Positions 1 through 6,682 are shown, counted from the first letter of the stretch. The stretch is DNA of 8,029 bases from Bacteroidales bacterium (GCA_031287245.1 JAITTD010000299.1:1-8029); one strand, 5' to 3'. The notes: generated by a model not told the origin, from the letters alone. Made by a program: numbers and translations.

Positions 1-101
1 TTGACGGCTCGTTCAAATTCAACAGCACGCAAAAGTGCATCTTTGCCATCATACGAAGACATGGCTGCAACCAGCATGAACAATATAAAAAATGTTTTCA
101 T
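1..101 (-). CDS. N-terminus of an exported protein of unknown function (partial)
   Basis: The reverse strand opens with ATG at 101-99 and reads 33 codons to the window edge without a stop. The product starts MKTFFILFMLVAAMSS: one lysine, then a hydrophobic stretch of about 12 residues and small residues. This is a Sec signal peptide or a short N-terminal anchor. No lipobox cysteine is present. The visible mature part (YDGKDALLRAVEFERAV) is too short to assign to a family. The gene follows the TIM-barrel protein gene in the same direction, separated by a 7-bp repeat array that ends one base from the ATG. No TAnnTTTG box lies in that gap, so co-transcription with the upstream gene is likely. 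The remainder lies outside the window. Confidence 0.7.
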   Translation of the reverse strand, partial: MKTFFILFMLVAAMSSYDGKDALLRAVEFERAV

Positions 102-102
102 T

Positions 103-250
103 TTTAAAGTTTAAAGTTTAATGTTTAAAGTTTCATGTTTCGAGTTTCATGTTTCGAGTTTCGAGTTTCATGTTTCATGTTTCGAGTTTCATGTTTCGAG
201 TTTCATGTTTAATTGTCAATTGTCAACTGTCAACTGTCAACTGTCAATTG
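103..250. repeat. Heptanucleotide tandem array, two motif families
   Basis: About 21 units of exactly 7 bp run in a row. From 103 to 207 there are 15 units of the form TTTNNNG: four of TTTAAAG/TTTAATG, then eleven alternating TTTCATG and TTTCGAG. After a 5-base junction (208-212), five units TTGTCAA or CTGTCAA follow (213-247), plus a partial unit TTG (248-250). The spacing is strictly 7 bp within each block while the sequence drifts, as expected of slippage-generated short tandemly repeated repeats. The array fills nearly the whole gap between two minus-strand genes. It overlaps the last codons and the stop of the 244-1125 gene and ends one base before the ATG of the next gene. Confidence 0.92.
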
Positions 251-1125
251 CTAAGCGCTTCGCGGCAGTAGGCTACGCATTTTGCCACTTCCTTCACGGC
301 GTCTGAACCTTGCGGTATGCTGTATTCCAATTCAATATCGCACTCGATTTTCCATTTTTCCTTTTGCAGCAATTGAAGTATCTCTTTTACAGGCGTTCCT
401 CCTTGTCCCCATACTTGATTCTGGTCTTTCGGAGTGTCTTTTGGTCCCGTTTTGTCTTTCATGTGAATGGTGACAATCTTGTCGTGCAGGCGTTTGATAA
501 GGTTGCAGGGGTTATCGCCGGTGGCACCGTAATAATGTCCTGCATCAAAGTTCAACCGCATCCATGGACTGATAGCCAGCACACGGTCGAAACTGAAATT
601 AGGGTCGCCGGGCTGTCCGTGGTTATGAAGAATGACAAACAGTTTGTGCTTTTCCGCAAAGGGCGCCATCCGTTTTGCCGTTTTTTCCGATATTTCCATG
701 CTGATCCCTTGTGCGCCAACGGCTTTGCAGGCTTTAAATGCGTAATCAATCTCTTCATCCGACCAATTCGCTTCTCCTAACTTCAACACGTTGATTTTGA
801 CGCCTCTTTTGGCAAACATCTTCTTCACTTCTTTGTATTTATCCATTGATAAACCCGTTCTCCACTGGCGAACGGCATCTGATGAACCGGGTATACCCAG
901 ATAATTTTCTACTGTGCCGCCCATCAGTTCAACGGAACTGATACCCGCATTCACAATGTAATCCAGATACGCAGGAAGCGACTGGTCGGGCATTGACCTG
1001 AAACTGTAAGTGATGGTTCCAACCTGCACTCCCCCGAATTTGGAATTGTTCTTGGGCGCAGCGAACGCTTGAATACTCGTGGCAACAATTGCCACTAAAC
1101 ATAATTTACCAACAATTGATTTCAT
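244..1125 (-). CDS. Secreted TIM-barrel sugar isomerase/epimerase-like protein
   Basis: The 293-residue product resembles the xylose-isomerase-like TIM barrel (AP endonuclease 2) superfamily usually annotated as sugar phosphate isomerase/epimerase. Residues 1-22 (MKSIVGKLCLVAIVATSIQAFA) form a signal peptide, so it probably acts in the periplasm, where a sugar-phosphate substrate is unlikely. Candidate active-site residues at strand ends are E66, E144, H167/H169 in ILHNHG, D194 and H197 in FDAGH, H221 in IHMKD, and E265/E267 in DIELEY. The DxxH, H and E pattern matches metal ligands of D-tagatose 3-epimerase relatives, but the usual Glu of the LExN segment appears to be His167. An in-frame ATG at 1191 is rejected because it lies upstream of the likely -7 box at 1142-1149 and would spoil the signal peptide. 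The TGA stop lies inside the 7-bp array. Periplasmic relatives in Bacteroides have been linked to 3-keto-glycoside breakdown (recalled, not shown here). The substrate is unknown. Confidence 0.85.
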   Translation of the reverse strand: MKSIVGKLCLVAIVATSIQAFAAPKNNSKFGGVQVGTITYSFRSMPDQSLPAYLDYIVNAGISSVELMGGTVENYLGIPGSSDAVRQWRTGLSMDKYKEVKKMFAKRGVKINVLKLGEANWSDEEIDYAFKACKAVGAQGISMEISEKTAKRMAPFAEKHKLFVILHNHGQPGDPNFSFDRVLAISPWMRLNFDAGHYYGATGDNPCNLIKRLHDKIVTIHMKDKTGPKDTPKDQNQVWGQGGTPVKEILQLLQKEKWKIECDIELEYSIPQGSDAVKEVAKCVAYCREALSN

Positions 1126-1141
1126 ATCTTCTATTTTTTGG

Positions 1142-1149
1142 CAAATATA
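1142..1149 (-). promoter_or_regulatory. Probable Bacteroidota -7 box for the TIM-barrel gene
   Basis: On the minus strand this reads TATATTTG, an exact match to the Bacteroidota sigma-factor -7 consensus TAnnTTTG, ending 16 bases before the ATG at 1125. The upstream stretch (1160-1190) is very A/T-rich, with T runs where the -33 TTTG element would be, but no perfect TTTG at the expected distance. The box implies a transcription start close to the ATG and therefore excludes the longer start at 1191. Confidence 0.55.
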
Positions 1150-1328
1150 TGCTTTATTTTTTGAATAAAAAAATAAAAAATAGAATATCAAAATTCACTG
1201 TTCCCAGAAATCAGGGGGGCTTGTTTTGGAAAAATAAAACAATAAACACTAATAATCAATAAGATAAATAAGGAAAATGGAACTTATTTGGGTTTAGCGG
1301 ACAACAATAAAAAAATCAACAAACATCT

Positions 1329-2099
1329 TTACCATTGTGTTTTTGTTTTTGCTGGAGTAACCGGTATAAAAACAGAGTATGATTTAATTGTATCGTTTTT
1401 AGTCAAAAAACTTGTTCCATACAAAATAGCAGCCGACGGCGGGTACGAAATACAAATACTGTCAGATTCTGTCTCAATATCAACGTTCACATTAGTCCCA
1501 TTATCAGCATAAAGATGATCCACCTTCCAGTTCATATCGGGTTCTTTATTCAAAAATTTCAGTACCACTTGATGTTTCACTGTATCAATGGAAGAAATAT
1601 GGTAAAAATGGCTTTCTTTTGCAATGATTTTATGATGTTGGTTAAATGTGATTTGACCTTGAAATATCAATGTGTCTTTATTATCCGTGGCAGGAGCGCA
1701 GAAGTTAAATCGTGTTCTGGTAAAACCAAAATACTGAACGAAATTTACAAGCACCAACTTGTCTAAGAAGTAAAAATCTTCCGTTTCCAACCTGCCGTCT
1801 TCGGCATATTCGTAAAAACAACCATGCATCATGCCTTTTTTAAAATTTCCAAGGTGAAACAAAGTTCCATCTTCCAAATATTCTTGATATAGACCATTTC
1901 GTTCTCCATCTTCAAAATGGGTATTTACCTGCAACTGTCCATTCTCAAAGTAATGTTCAACTGTTATCTTAGTAGTATCTTGAGGATCAGTATATCGCAC
2001 TATATTCTTCACTTTGCCTGATGGATAATATTCATACCGTTCTCTTACGGTGCCTGTGCATGATGCAAAGATAATTACAAATAAAAGGATATTTCTCAT
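1329..2099 (-). CDS. MORN-repeat (YwqK-like) lipoprotein coupled to the rhamnosidase
   Basis: A 256-residue protein starting MRNILLFVIIFASC. The short hydrophobic stretch ends in a lipobox (F-A-S-C, lipidated Cys14), so a membrane-anchored lipoprotein is predicted. Residues about 23-108 hold four degenerate MORN-type beta-hairpin repeats of the kind in YwqK-like 'antitoxin component' proteins: YEYYPSGKVKNIVRY, YFENGQLQVNTHF, YQEYLEDGTLFHLGNF and YEYAEDGRLETEDFY. The C-terminal half (about 115-256) is unrecognised; it is beta-prone, rich in Asn/Asp/Lys and ends KTKTQW. The start at 2099 overlaps the rhamnosidase stop as ATGA, so translational coupling is likely. A longer in-frame start at 2294 would run inside the rhamnosidase gene and lose the lipobox, so it is rejected. 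The gene is visibly more AT-rich than the rhamnosidase gene, which suggests a separate origin. MORN_2 proteins rarely have a known function, and none is claimed here. Confidence 0.87.
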   Translation of the reverse strand: MRNILLFVIIFASCTGTVRERYEYYPSGKVKNIVRYTDPQDTTKITVEHYFENGQLQVNTHFEDGERNGLYQEYLEDGTLFHLGNFKKGMMHGCFYEYAEDGRLETEDFYFLDKLVLVNFVQYFGFTRTRFNFCAPATDNKDTLIFQGQITFNQHHKIIAKESHFYHISSIDTVKHQVVLKFLNKEPDMNWKVDHLYADNGTNVNVDIETESDSICISYPPSAAILYGTSFLTKNDTIKSYSVFIPVTPAKTKTQW

Positions 2100-4816
2100 T
2101 GTTTTTTGAGTTCCAGATGATAACTTCCGGCGACTAACCGGTATATGCCTTTGCCGGTTTCGGAGATGGAAACCACTTTTCCGTCCGATAAAGTTACTTT
2201 TCCGGTCTTGTATCCGGAAGGAAGATAAAAATCCGCTGTGGCATTGGCAGGAACGGTGATATGGTAAACAACGTTCTTCTTTTTCCGTTCCCAACGGGAT
2301 TCAATCTTTCCGTAAGGCGAATCGAAAGATACATTGGCTTCGTTCAATCCCGTAACGAAATTCGGTTTCAGCAGGATATTTTTGAAACCGGGATGTTCGG
2401 GGTCAGGTAATATACCGCCCAAACCGCTGTAGAACCAGGCATCCACTTCGCCGAACATGATATGATTGAGCGATGATTCTCGCTTCTCGCCAATAGCCGT
2501 CCAGTCTTCGTATAGAGTGGTGGCATTGTCTTTTGCAATCCAGTGTCCCCATGAAGGGTAAGTATCCTGAGCGGCAAGCGTGTAGGCAAGGTCTGCGTAT
2601 CCGTTTTCACTCAAGGCATGGAGAATGGCTTTTGTGCCTAACAGACCTACATCCAAATGTTTGCCGTCGGCTTCCACCCGTTTGGCAAGGCTGGCAGCCA
2701 CTTTCGCTTTCAGTTCATCGGGAACGATGCCCCAATGCAACGCCAAACTTAATTCCGTCTGATTTCCTGTTCCGTAAATGCCGGTTTCCGTATTCAGATA
2801 TTTTTGATTGATGGCTGATTTTACTTTTTCAGCCTGTGCGGAATATTTCGTAAAATCATCGGTTTTGCCGAAAAGTTGAGCCGTCTTTGCCATAATTGAA
2901 ACAACGCGGTAATAATAAACGGAAGAAGTATATTCCCGCGATGTTTTTGATTTTACCGGCACCCAGTCGCCCAAACCCCAATCTGTTAAGCCGTCGGGAG
3001 CCACCTCCATCAGATGATCGGTATAAAGTTGGAGGCTTTCGTAACAGTCAGCCAGCAATCGGCTGTCGCCGTAAAATTGATACACTGCCCAGGGAATGAC
3101 GGCTATCGTGCAAGTCCAGTCCGGACCGGTTGCCCAATCGTATCCCCAGCCGCTGGTCGGGATGATGTTGGGGAGTAATCCGTTGGGTTGCTGTTCGTCG
3201 CGGTGGTCGGCCAGCCATTTTTCATACACGGTGATACCGTCGAAATTATACAATCCGAGGTCCACGGCATAGTTGGCGTCGCCTGTCCAGCCGTTCTTTT
3301 CGCGGTGCGGACAATCGGTGGGATAACCGAACAAATTGGCGAGATAGGAACTGTTGGCTGCCTGCCATATCTTATTGATCAGCGGATTGGACGTTTCAAT
3401 CTTGCCCACCGGCGGAAGGTCGCTGTGCATAAACCAGCCCGTCAGCGCATCGGCAGTGAGCGTGACAGGCTTTGTGGATGTCACTTCCACGTATTGGAAG
3501 CCTTTGTAGTTGAAGCGGGGCATAAATGTTTCCTCGCCTTTCCCGCTCAGGATGAAAATATCGGTGGAAAAGGGGTCGGAATTGTCCGTCGGGCGGTAAT
3601 GTTCTGCTATGTTTTTAATATCCACTTCATCATTCGGACGTAAAATCTCTGCATGTACAAGCCTTATTTCCGTGCCGGCTTCTCCCTTCACGCGAAGTTG
3701 GCTGACGCCGGATATGTTTCTTCCCAAATCGAAAATATAGCGTGTGTCGCTTTTCTTTTTCATGGTTTTGGCAGGGATTTTCTCTACGTTTCGTATCGGA
3801 TGCAATTGTTGTGCTACAATGTTTTGAGAAGGAGCAGGTCGCAAAAGCGCATTTTTCCATTTAGCGTCTTCAAATCCCGCTTTGTCCCATCCCGGCTGTT
3901 CCAATCGGGCATCGTAATGTTCGGCTGTGTAGATGCTGTTGAAAATGACCGGACTCAAATCTGTTTTCCAGTCTCTTTCGGTAGATACCACTTCTACGCT
4001 TCCGTCTTCATAGGTCATCCTCAAATCCATGCAGAAAGTGGGTCTGTCGCGCCAGGGAGCGCGGTCGAAATACCATACTGCCGTAGATTGAAGATTATAC
4101 CAGCCGTTGCCCAATAGCACGCCAACGGCATTTTTCCCCGATTGTATTTGTCGGGTGACATCGTAAGTGACGTACAGATTGCGGCGGTCGAAGCGGGTGA
4201 ACATGGGGTCGAGCCGGTGATCGCCTATCCGTTCGCCGTTGATAGAAAGTTCATACAGACCGGCAACAGCAATATAAGCCCGCGCAGATTTGACTTTCTT
4301 CGATGTTGCAAATTCCTTGCGGAAATATGGCGCCGGTTTCACGTTGATACTGTTCCCGCCGGTAGTGTGTCCATCGCTGATCCACGTACCTTTCCAGTTC
4401 TTCATTTCCATCATGCCCGTTTCAAATGAAGCGACAACGGGTTGTGATGCGGAGCCGTCTTTGTCCCAAATTTTTACGCTCCAATAGTACCGGGTAAAAG
4501 GAATCAGTTTTTTTCCTGCGTAGGTCACCAAGATATGGTCGGAATTGACTTTTTGTGAATTCCAAATATTGCCCTGTCCGCTGGCAACAGCCAAAGAATC
4601 GGTTCCGACAAGGATTTGATAAGCGGTTTGCTTGGCGCCGTAACGTTCATCCTCCATCAGCCACGACAGGCGGGGATGGGGTGTGTCGATGCCCAAAGGA
4701 TTTTGCAGATACTCGCAACGGAGATGGTTGGGAATAGATTGCCCGAAAACGGATGGTTGCGCTCCGGCAAGGAGTGAGCCAACAATCAAAGTAATTGATA
4801 AAAAGATTTGATACAT
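2096..4816 (-). CDS. Secreted GH78 alpha-L-rhamnosidase
   Basis: The 906-residue product has the length and architecture of bacterial GH78 inverting alpha-L-rhamnosidases, which release terminal L-rhamnose from glycans or glycosides. Residues 1-25 form a signal peptide (hydrophobic core LSITLIVGSLLAGA, cleavage near VFGQ). An N-terminal Ig/fibronectin-like region follows (about 33-135, starting LRCEYLQNPLGIDTPHPRLSW), then beta-sandwich domains (about 140-460), the (alpha/alpha)6 catalytic barrel (about 465-800) and a C-terminal beta domain (about 805-900, LPDPEHPGFKNI onward). The catalytic signature is clear: TDCPHREKNGWTGD gives D501, the general acid E506, W510 and D513, matching the D-x4-E-x6-D pattern of BsRhaB. 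TTLYEDW gives the probable general base E770, with Tyr replacing the usual Trp. SLNHIMFGEVDAWFY follows. The gene begins 21 bases after the isomerase stop and overlaps the lipoprotein gene by 4 bases, so it is the middle gene of an operon. The linkage cleaved is not predictable from sequence. Confidence 0.95.
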   Translation of the reverse strand: MYQIFLSITLIVGSLLAGAQPSVFGQSIPNHLRCEYLQNPLGIDTPHPRLSWLMEDERYGAKQTAYQILVGTDSLAVASGQGNIWNSQKVNSDHILVTYAGKKLIPFTRYYWSVKIWDKDGSASQPVVASFETGMMEMKNWKGTWISDGHTTGGNSINVKPAPYFRKEFATSKKVKSARAYIAVAGLYELSINGERIGDHRLDPMFTRFDRRNLYVTYDVTRQIQSGKNAVGVLLGNGWYNLQSTAVWYFDRAPWRDRPTFCMDLRMTYEDGSVEVVSTERDWKTDLSPVIFNSIYTAEHYDARLEQPGWDKAGFEDAKWKNALLRPAPSQNIVAQQLHPIRNVEKIPAKTMKKKSDTRYIFDLGRNISGVSQLRVKGEAGTEIRLVHAEILRPNDEVDIKNIAEHYRPTDNSDPFSTDIFILSGKGEETFMPRFNYKGFQYVEVTSTKPVTLTADALTGWFMHSDLPPVGKIETSNPLINKIWQAANSSYLANLFGYPTDCPHREKNGWTGDANYAVDLGLYNFDGITVYEKWLADHRDEQQPNGLLPNIIPTSGWGYDWATGPDWTCTIAVIPWAVYQFYGDSRLLADCYESLQLYTDHLMEVAPDGLTDWGLGDWVPVKSKTSREYTSSVYYYRVVSIMAKTAQLFGKTDDFTKYSAQAEKVKSAINQKYLNTETGIYGTGNQTELSLALHWGIVPDELKAKVAASLAKRVEADGKHLDVGLLGTKAILHALSENGYADLAYTLAAQDTYPSWGHWIAKDNATTLYEDWTAIGEKRESSLNHIMFGEVDAWFYSGLGGILPDPEHPGFKNILLKPNFVTGLNEANVSFDSPYGKIESRWERKKKNVVYHITVPANATADFYLPSGYKTGKVTLSDGKVVSISETGKGIYRLVAGSYHLELKKQ

Positions 4817-4837
4817 AATATGGTTTTTAATGATTTT

Positions 4838-6259
4838 TTAACAGATGTAAACAACAGGTATTCCCAACAGTGACGCCAGTTTACCGATAGCGTCCGCAAC
4901 ATGTCCCGTTCCGATGGCGCAATGATGCGATGGTCCCGCTTTCGACCAGCGGTCAATCAATTCGCGGGCGCCGATGGAGAAACGGTAACGGCTGTTGGTG
5001 TTTCCGATTTCCAGAACAGGACCTGCTACCGATGCGCCTTCCGCTACCAATAAGAACAGTCCGTCTTTGCCTTCGCACACCGACAGCAAGGTCACATCGC
5101 CTTGTCGCACACTCATCTGGATGGACAGTCCTTTGCCCGGTTTGCCGTGATAGACAGGCACCGGCACCAATTGAACCCTGCCTTCGGCAATGGCAAAGTG
5201 CGCAGGCCCGTCGTGTCCCAGCATCACGATGTCATCGTTGAAATCCATCGCATAAAATTCGGAAAACGAACCGCCTGCACCGAGCAACGACATGATTTTC
5301 ATTGCCTGCACATTCTTTACTTCACATTCGCCGGCTACGGGAATGCCGTTTCCGGTAAGCAGTGTATTCCCGGCAATCACGGAGGTTACGATGTTTTCGT
5401 AGTCGTTGCCTGCAAGCCCTTCATAATAATAAGCCAGCGAACCCAGACGATGCCCGGCAATCAATTTGTCCAGGGCAACGGCAGTTTTTGCTGCGCGTTC
5501 CAGTTCCGACTGTTCGCACAGGGGCGATACATCGAAACGTTCGGTAAATTCTTGGAGTTTCGCGTTGAGTTCTTTATCGGTCACTGCATCGCGCAACGCT
5601 TTGAGTTCGCACATCTCAAGCAGTTCGATATGGGTGCCGAAAACAGCGGATTGCATGGTGGTGTCGGTATATACATCCAACATGCCGCCATAGTAATGAC
5701 CGAGTATGCCCATGCGGTTGCTGTTCATCCCCGCTTTCACGCCGGCGGCATCAATCCAGCCTTTGATTTCTTTCCATACATACTCTTCCTGCAAATAGCC
5801 CGATACGATTTCGTAACGAATGCCTGCACGGTTGAATACCGCCGCAAATTCAGGCACCGAACAAGCCTGACAATGGGCTAACCATTCACCGGTCATTTTG
5901 CCTTTGTCTTTCAAAGCGTTCAATGCGGCATAGTCGATAGCCGGAACGGGTTGCACATTCAGTATAATAATGGGTACATTGATTCGTTGCGCAACAGGTA
6001 GAACGGTGGACGACAAGGCGTAAGTGGAGATAAAGAGAAAGACGATTTCCACTTCTTCCTTTTTCAGAAAGGAAGCCGCTTGTTGTGCCTTTTCAGGATT
6101 GTCCACCATGCCGGCGTCCACTACCATTGCTCCCAGCTCACTCATTTTACGAGCAATCTCCTGCTGATAGCCGGTCAATCGACCGAGCAATCCTTCAAAC
6201 TGTGGCCAGTAGGTATCCAAACCTACACCAAACAAGCCTACCTTTACTTTTTGTTCCAT
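4838..6259 (-). CDS. L-arabinose/L-fucose isomerase-family protein
   Basis: A 473-residue protein without a signal peptide, so probably cytoplasmic. It resembles the AraA/FucI isomerase superfamily, metal-dependent aldose-ketose isomerases. The N-terminal region (about 5-175) has alternating beta/alpha segments, including VEIVFLFISTYALSS and NVPIIILNVQP. The central and C-terminal parts keep the likely metal-site pattern of AraA: GECEVKN (E311/E313), SFSEFY (E334, aligned with FMEDY in E. coli AraA), LGHDGPAH (H349/H354) and GPSHH (H445/H446), followed by a GIPVVYI strand end. Overall similarity to true AraA seems low, so L-arabinose need not be the substrate. Its position first in an operon with a rhamnosidase suggests a deoxy-hexose or related sugar. 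The start at 6259 (MEQKVKVGLF) is chosen because an upstream in-frame ATG at 6283 falls inside the -7 box at 6281-6288. Confidence 0.88.
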   Translation of the reverse strand: MEQKVKVGLFGVGLDTYWPQFEGLLGRLTGYQQEIARKMSELGAMVVDAGMVDNPEKAQQAASFLKKEEVEIVFLFISTYALSSTVLPVAQRINVPIIILNVQPVPAIDYAALNALKDKGKMTGEWLAHCQACSVPEFAAVFNRAGIRYEIVSGYLQEEYVWKEIKGWIDAAGVKAGMNSNRMGILGHYYGGMLDVYTDTTMQSAVFGTHIELLEMCELKALRDAVTDKELNAKLQEFTERFDVSPLCEQSELERAAKTAVALDKLIAGHRLGSLAYYYEGLAGNDYENIVTSVIAGNTLLTGNGIPVAGECEVKNVQAMKIMSLLGAGGSFSEFYAMDFNDDIVMLGHDGPAHFAIAEGRVQLVPVPVYHGKPGKGLSIQMSVRQGDVTLLSVCEGKDGLFLLVAEGASVAGPVLEIGNTNSRYRFSIGARELIDRWSKAGPSHHCAIGTGHVADAIGKLASLLGIPVVYIC

Positions 6260-6280
6260 TGTTGTTATTATTTGATGTTG

Positions 6281-6288
6281 CAAAAGTA
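6281..6288 (-). promoter_or_regulatory. Probable -7 box for the isomerase-rhamnosidase operon
   Basis: Read on the minus strand this is TACTTTTG, an exact TAnnTTTG match, 21 bases before the ATG at 6259. The leader is A-rich (AATAATAACAACA) as usual in this phylum. The -33 position falls inside the 7-bp array that starts at 6294. There the minus strand reads GTAATTTTTAATTCG, giving only T-rich partial matches to TTTG. Array length could therefore affect promoter strength. Confidence 0.6.
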
Positions 6289-6293
6289 AAAAA

Positions 6294-6391
6294 TAATTAC
6301 GAATTAAAAATTACGAATTACGAATTATGAATTACGAATTACGAATTAAAAATTACGAATTACGAATTACGAATTATGAATTATGAATTAC
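6294..6391. repeat. Heptanucleotide tandem array, GAATTAC family
   Basis: Fourteen contiguous 7-bp units in perfect phase: variants GAATTAC, GAATTAT, GAATTAA, AAATTAC and a first TAATTAC. A higher-order block of GAATTAA-AAATTAC-GAATTAC occurs twice (6301-6321 and 6343-6363), suggesting a segmental duplication of 42 bp (six units). The array starts six bases upstream of the isomerase operon -7 box and ends exactly where the inverted-repeat element begins at 6392. The period is the same as in the array at 103-250, but the motif differs. Confidence 0.93.
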
Positions 6392-6439
6392 ATCTTTTTT
6401 TGAGGCGCTATTTTCGCAAAGTCGAAAGTTGCGGTGTTT

Positions 6440-6525
6440 TGTCCCGCAGGGACAGCACTTTATTAACCGTATGCTTCAGCATACGGTGATGAGGATACAC
6501 GACTACAGCCAAGTCCCGCAGGGAC
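6440..6525. repeat. Hairpin trio with duplicated GTCCCGCAGGGAC
   Basis: The 13-mer GTCCCGCAGGGAC occurs twice, at 6441-6453 and 6513-6525; each folds as a 5-bp stem with a GCA triloop, and the first copy extends to 6 bp. Between them, CCGTATGCT and AGCATACGG (6467-6486) form a perfect 9-bp stem around TC. The copies are 72 bp apart. Confidence 0.85.
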
Positions 6526-6559
6526 GACACAGTGGAACGGAATCCTCGCCTTTTTGTAA

Positions 6560-6578
6560 GCCCCAACGGGGGCGTTGG
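6560..6578. repeat. Overlapping alternative hairpins
   Basis: GCCCC-AACG-GGGGC (6560-6573) and CCAACG-GGGG-CGTTGG (6563-6578) share bases and cannot form together. This is a compact mutually exclusive stem pair, or an overlap of two palindromic repeat units. Confidence 0.7.
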
Positions 6579-6598
6579 TTCGCCTGTGATAACGCCCT

Positions 6599-6626
6599 GT
6601 AGAGACGGTGCGCGCACCGTCTCTAC
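6599..6626. repeat. Perfect 28-bp palindrome
   Basis: The 14-base arm GTAGAGACGGTGCG is followed directly by its exact reverse complement, with no spacer. It is the strongest symmetric sequence in the window and lies near the centre of the 498-bp element. I recall similar GTAGAGACG...CGTCTCTAC palindromes as dispersed repeats in other bacterial genomes, but this cannot be verified here. It has no T-tract, so it is not a typical intrinsic terminator. Confidence 0.9.
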
Positions 6627-6682
6627 GTTTTGATATAGGCAAACGAAATAAATAATTTATAAAACAATGCGTATCGAACAAA

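Noticed and set aside
103..250. CRISPR-like array
   Set aside because: Units are 7 bp without unique spacers, and no cas genes are present.
213..250. Five copies of TTGACA on the minus strand, resembling sigma-70 -35 boxes
   Set aside because: They come from the 7-bp periodicity, and Bacteroidota promoters use TTTG/TAnnTTTG instead; no -10 or -7 partner is visible.
1126..1191. Upstream ATG at 1191 giving a longer TIM-barrel protein
   Set aside because: The extension reads as translated A/T-rich promoter sequence, includes the probable -7 box and precedes a normal signal peptide.
1196..1328. Terminator after the lipoprotein gene
   Set aside because: The only candidate (CCC/GGG around 1203-1219) is a weak stem without a proper loop or T-tract on the minus strand. 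I see nothing else in this gap apart from A/T-rich sequence.
2100..2294. Longer start for the MORN lipoprotein
   Set aside because: The frame is only open by chance inside the rhamnosidase C-terminus; the lipobox and ATGA coupling favour 2099.
5102..5881. A 259-codon plus-strand ORF opposite the isomerase gene
   Set aside because: It is the antisense of a well-supported gene, with His/Arg/Phe-rich composition typical of a shadow frame.
6260..6283. Upstream ATG at 6283 for the isomerase
   Set aside because: It lies within the probable -7 box, so it would not be in the transcript.
6408..6681. Two minus-strand ORFs of about 70 codons in the hairpin element
   Set aside because: Their codons run through hairpins and the 28-bp palindrome, they overlap each other in different frames, and the products are Arg/Ser/Pro-rich low-complexity sequence. 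They look like translations of repeats.
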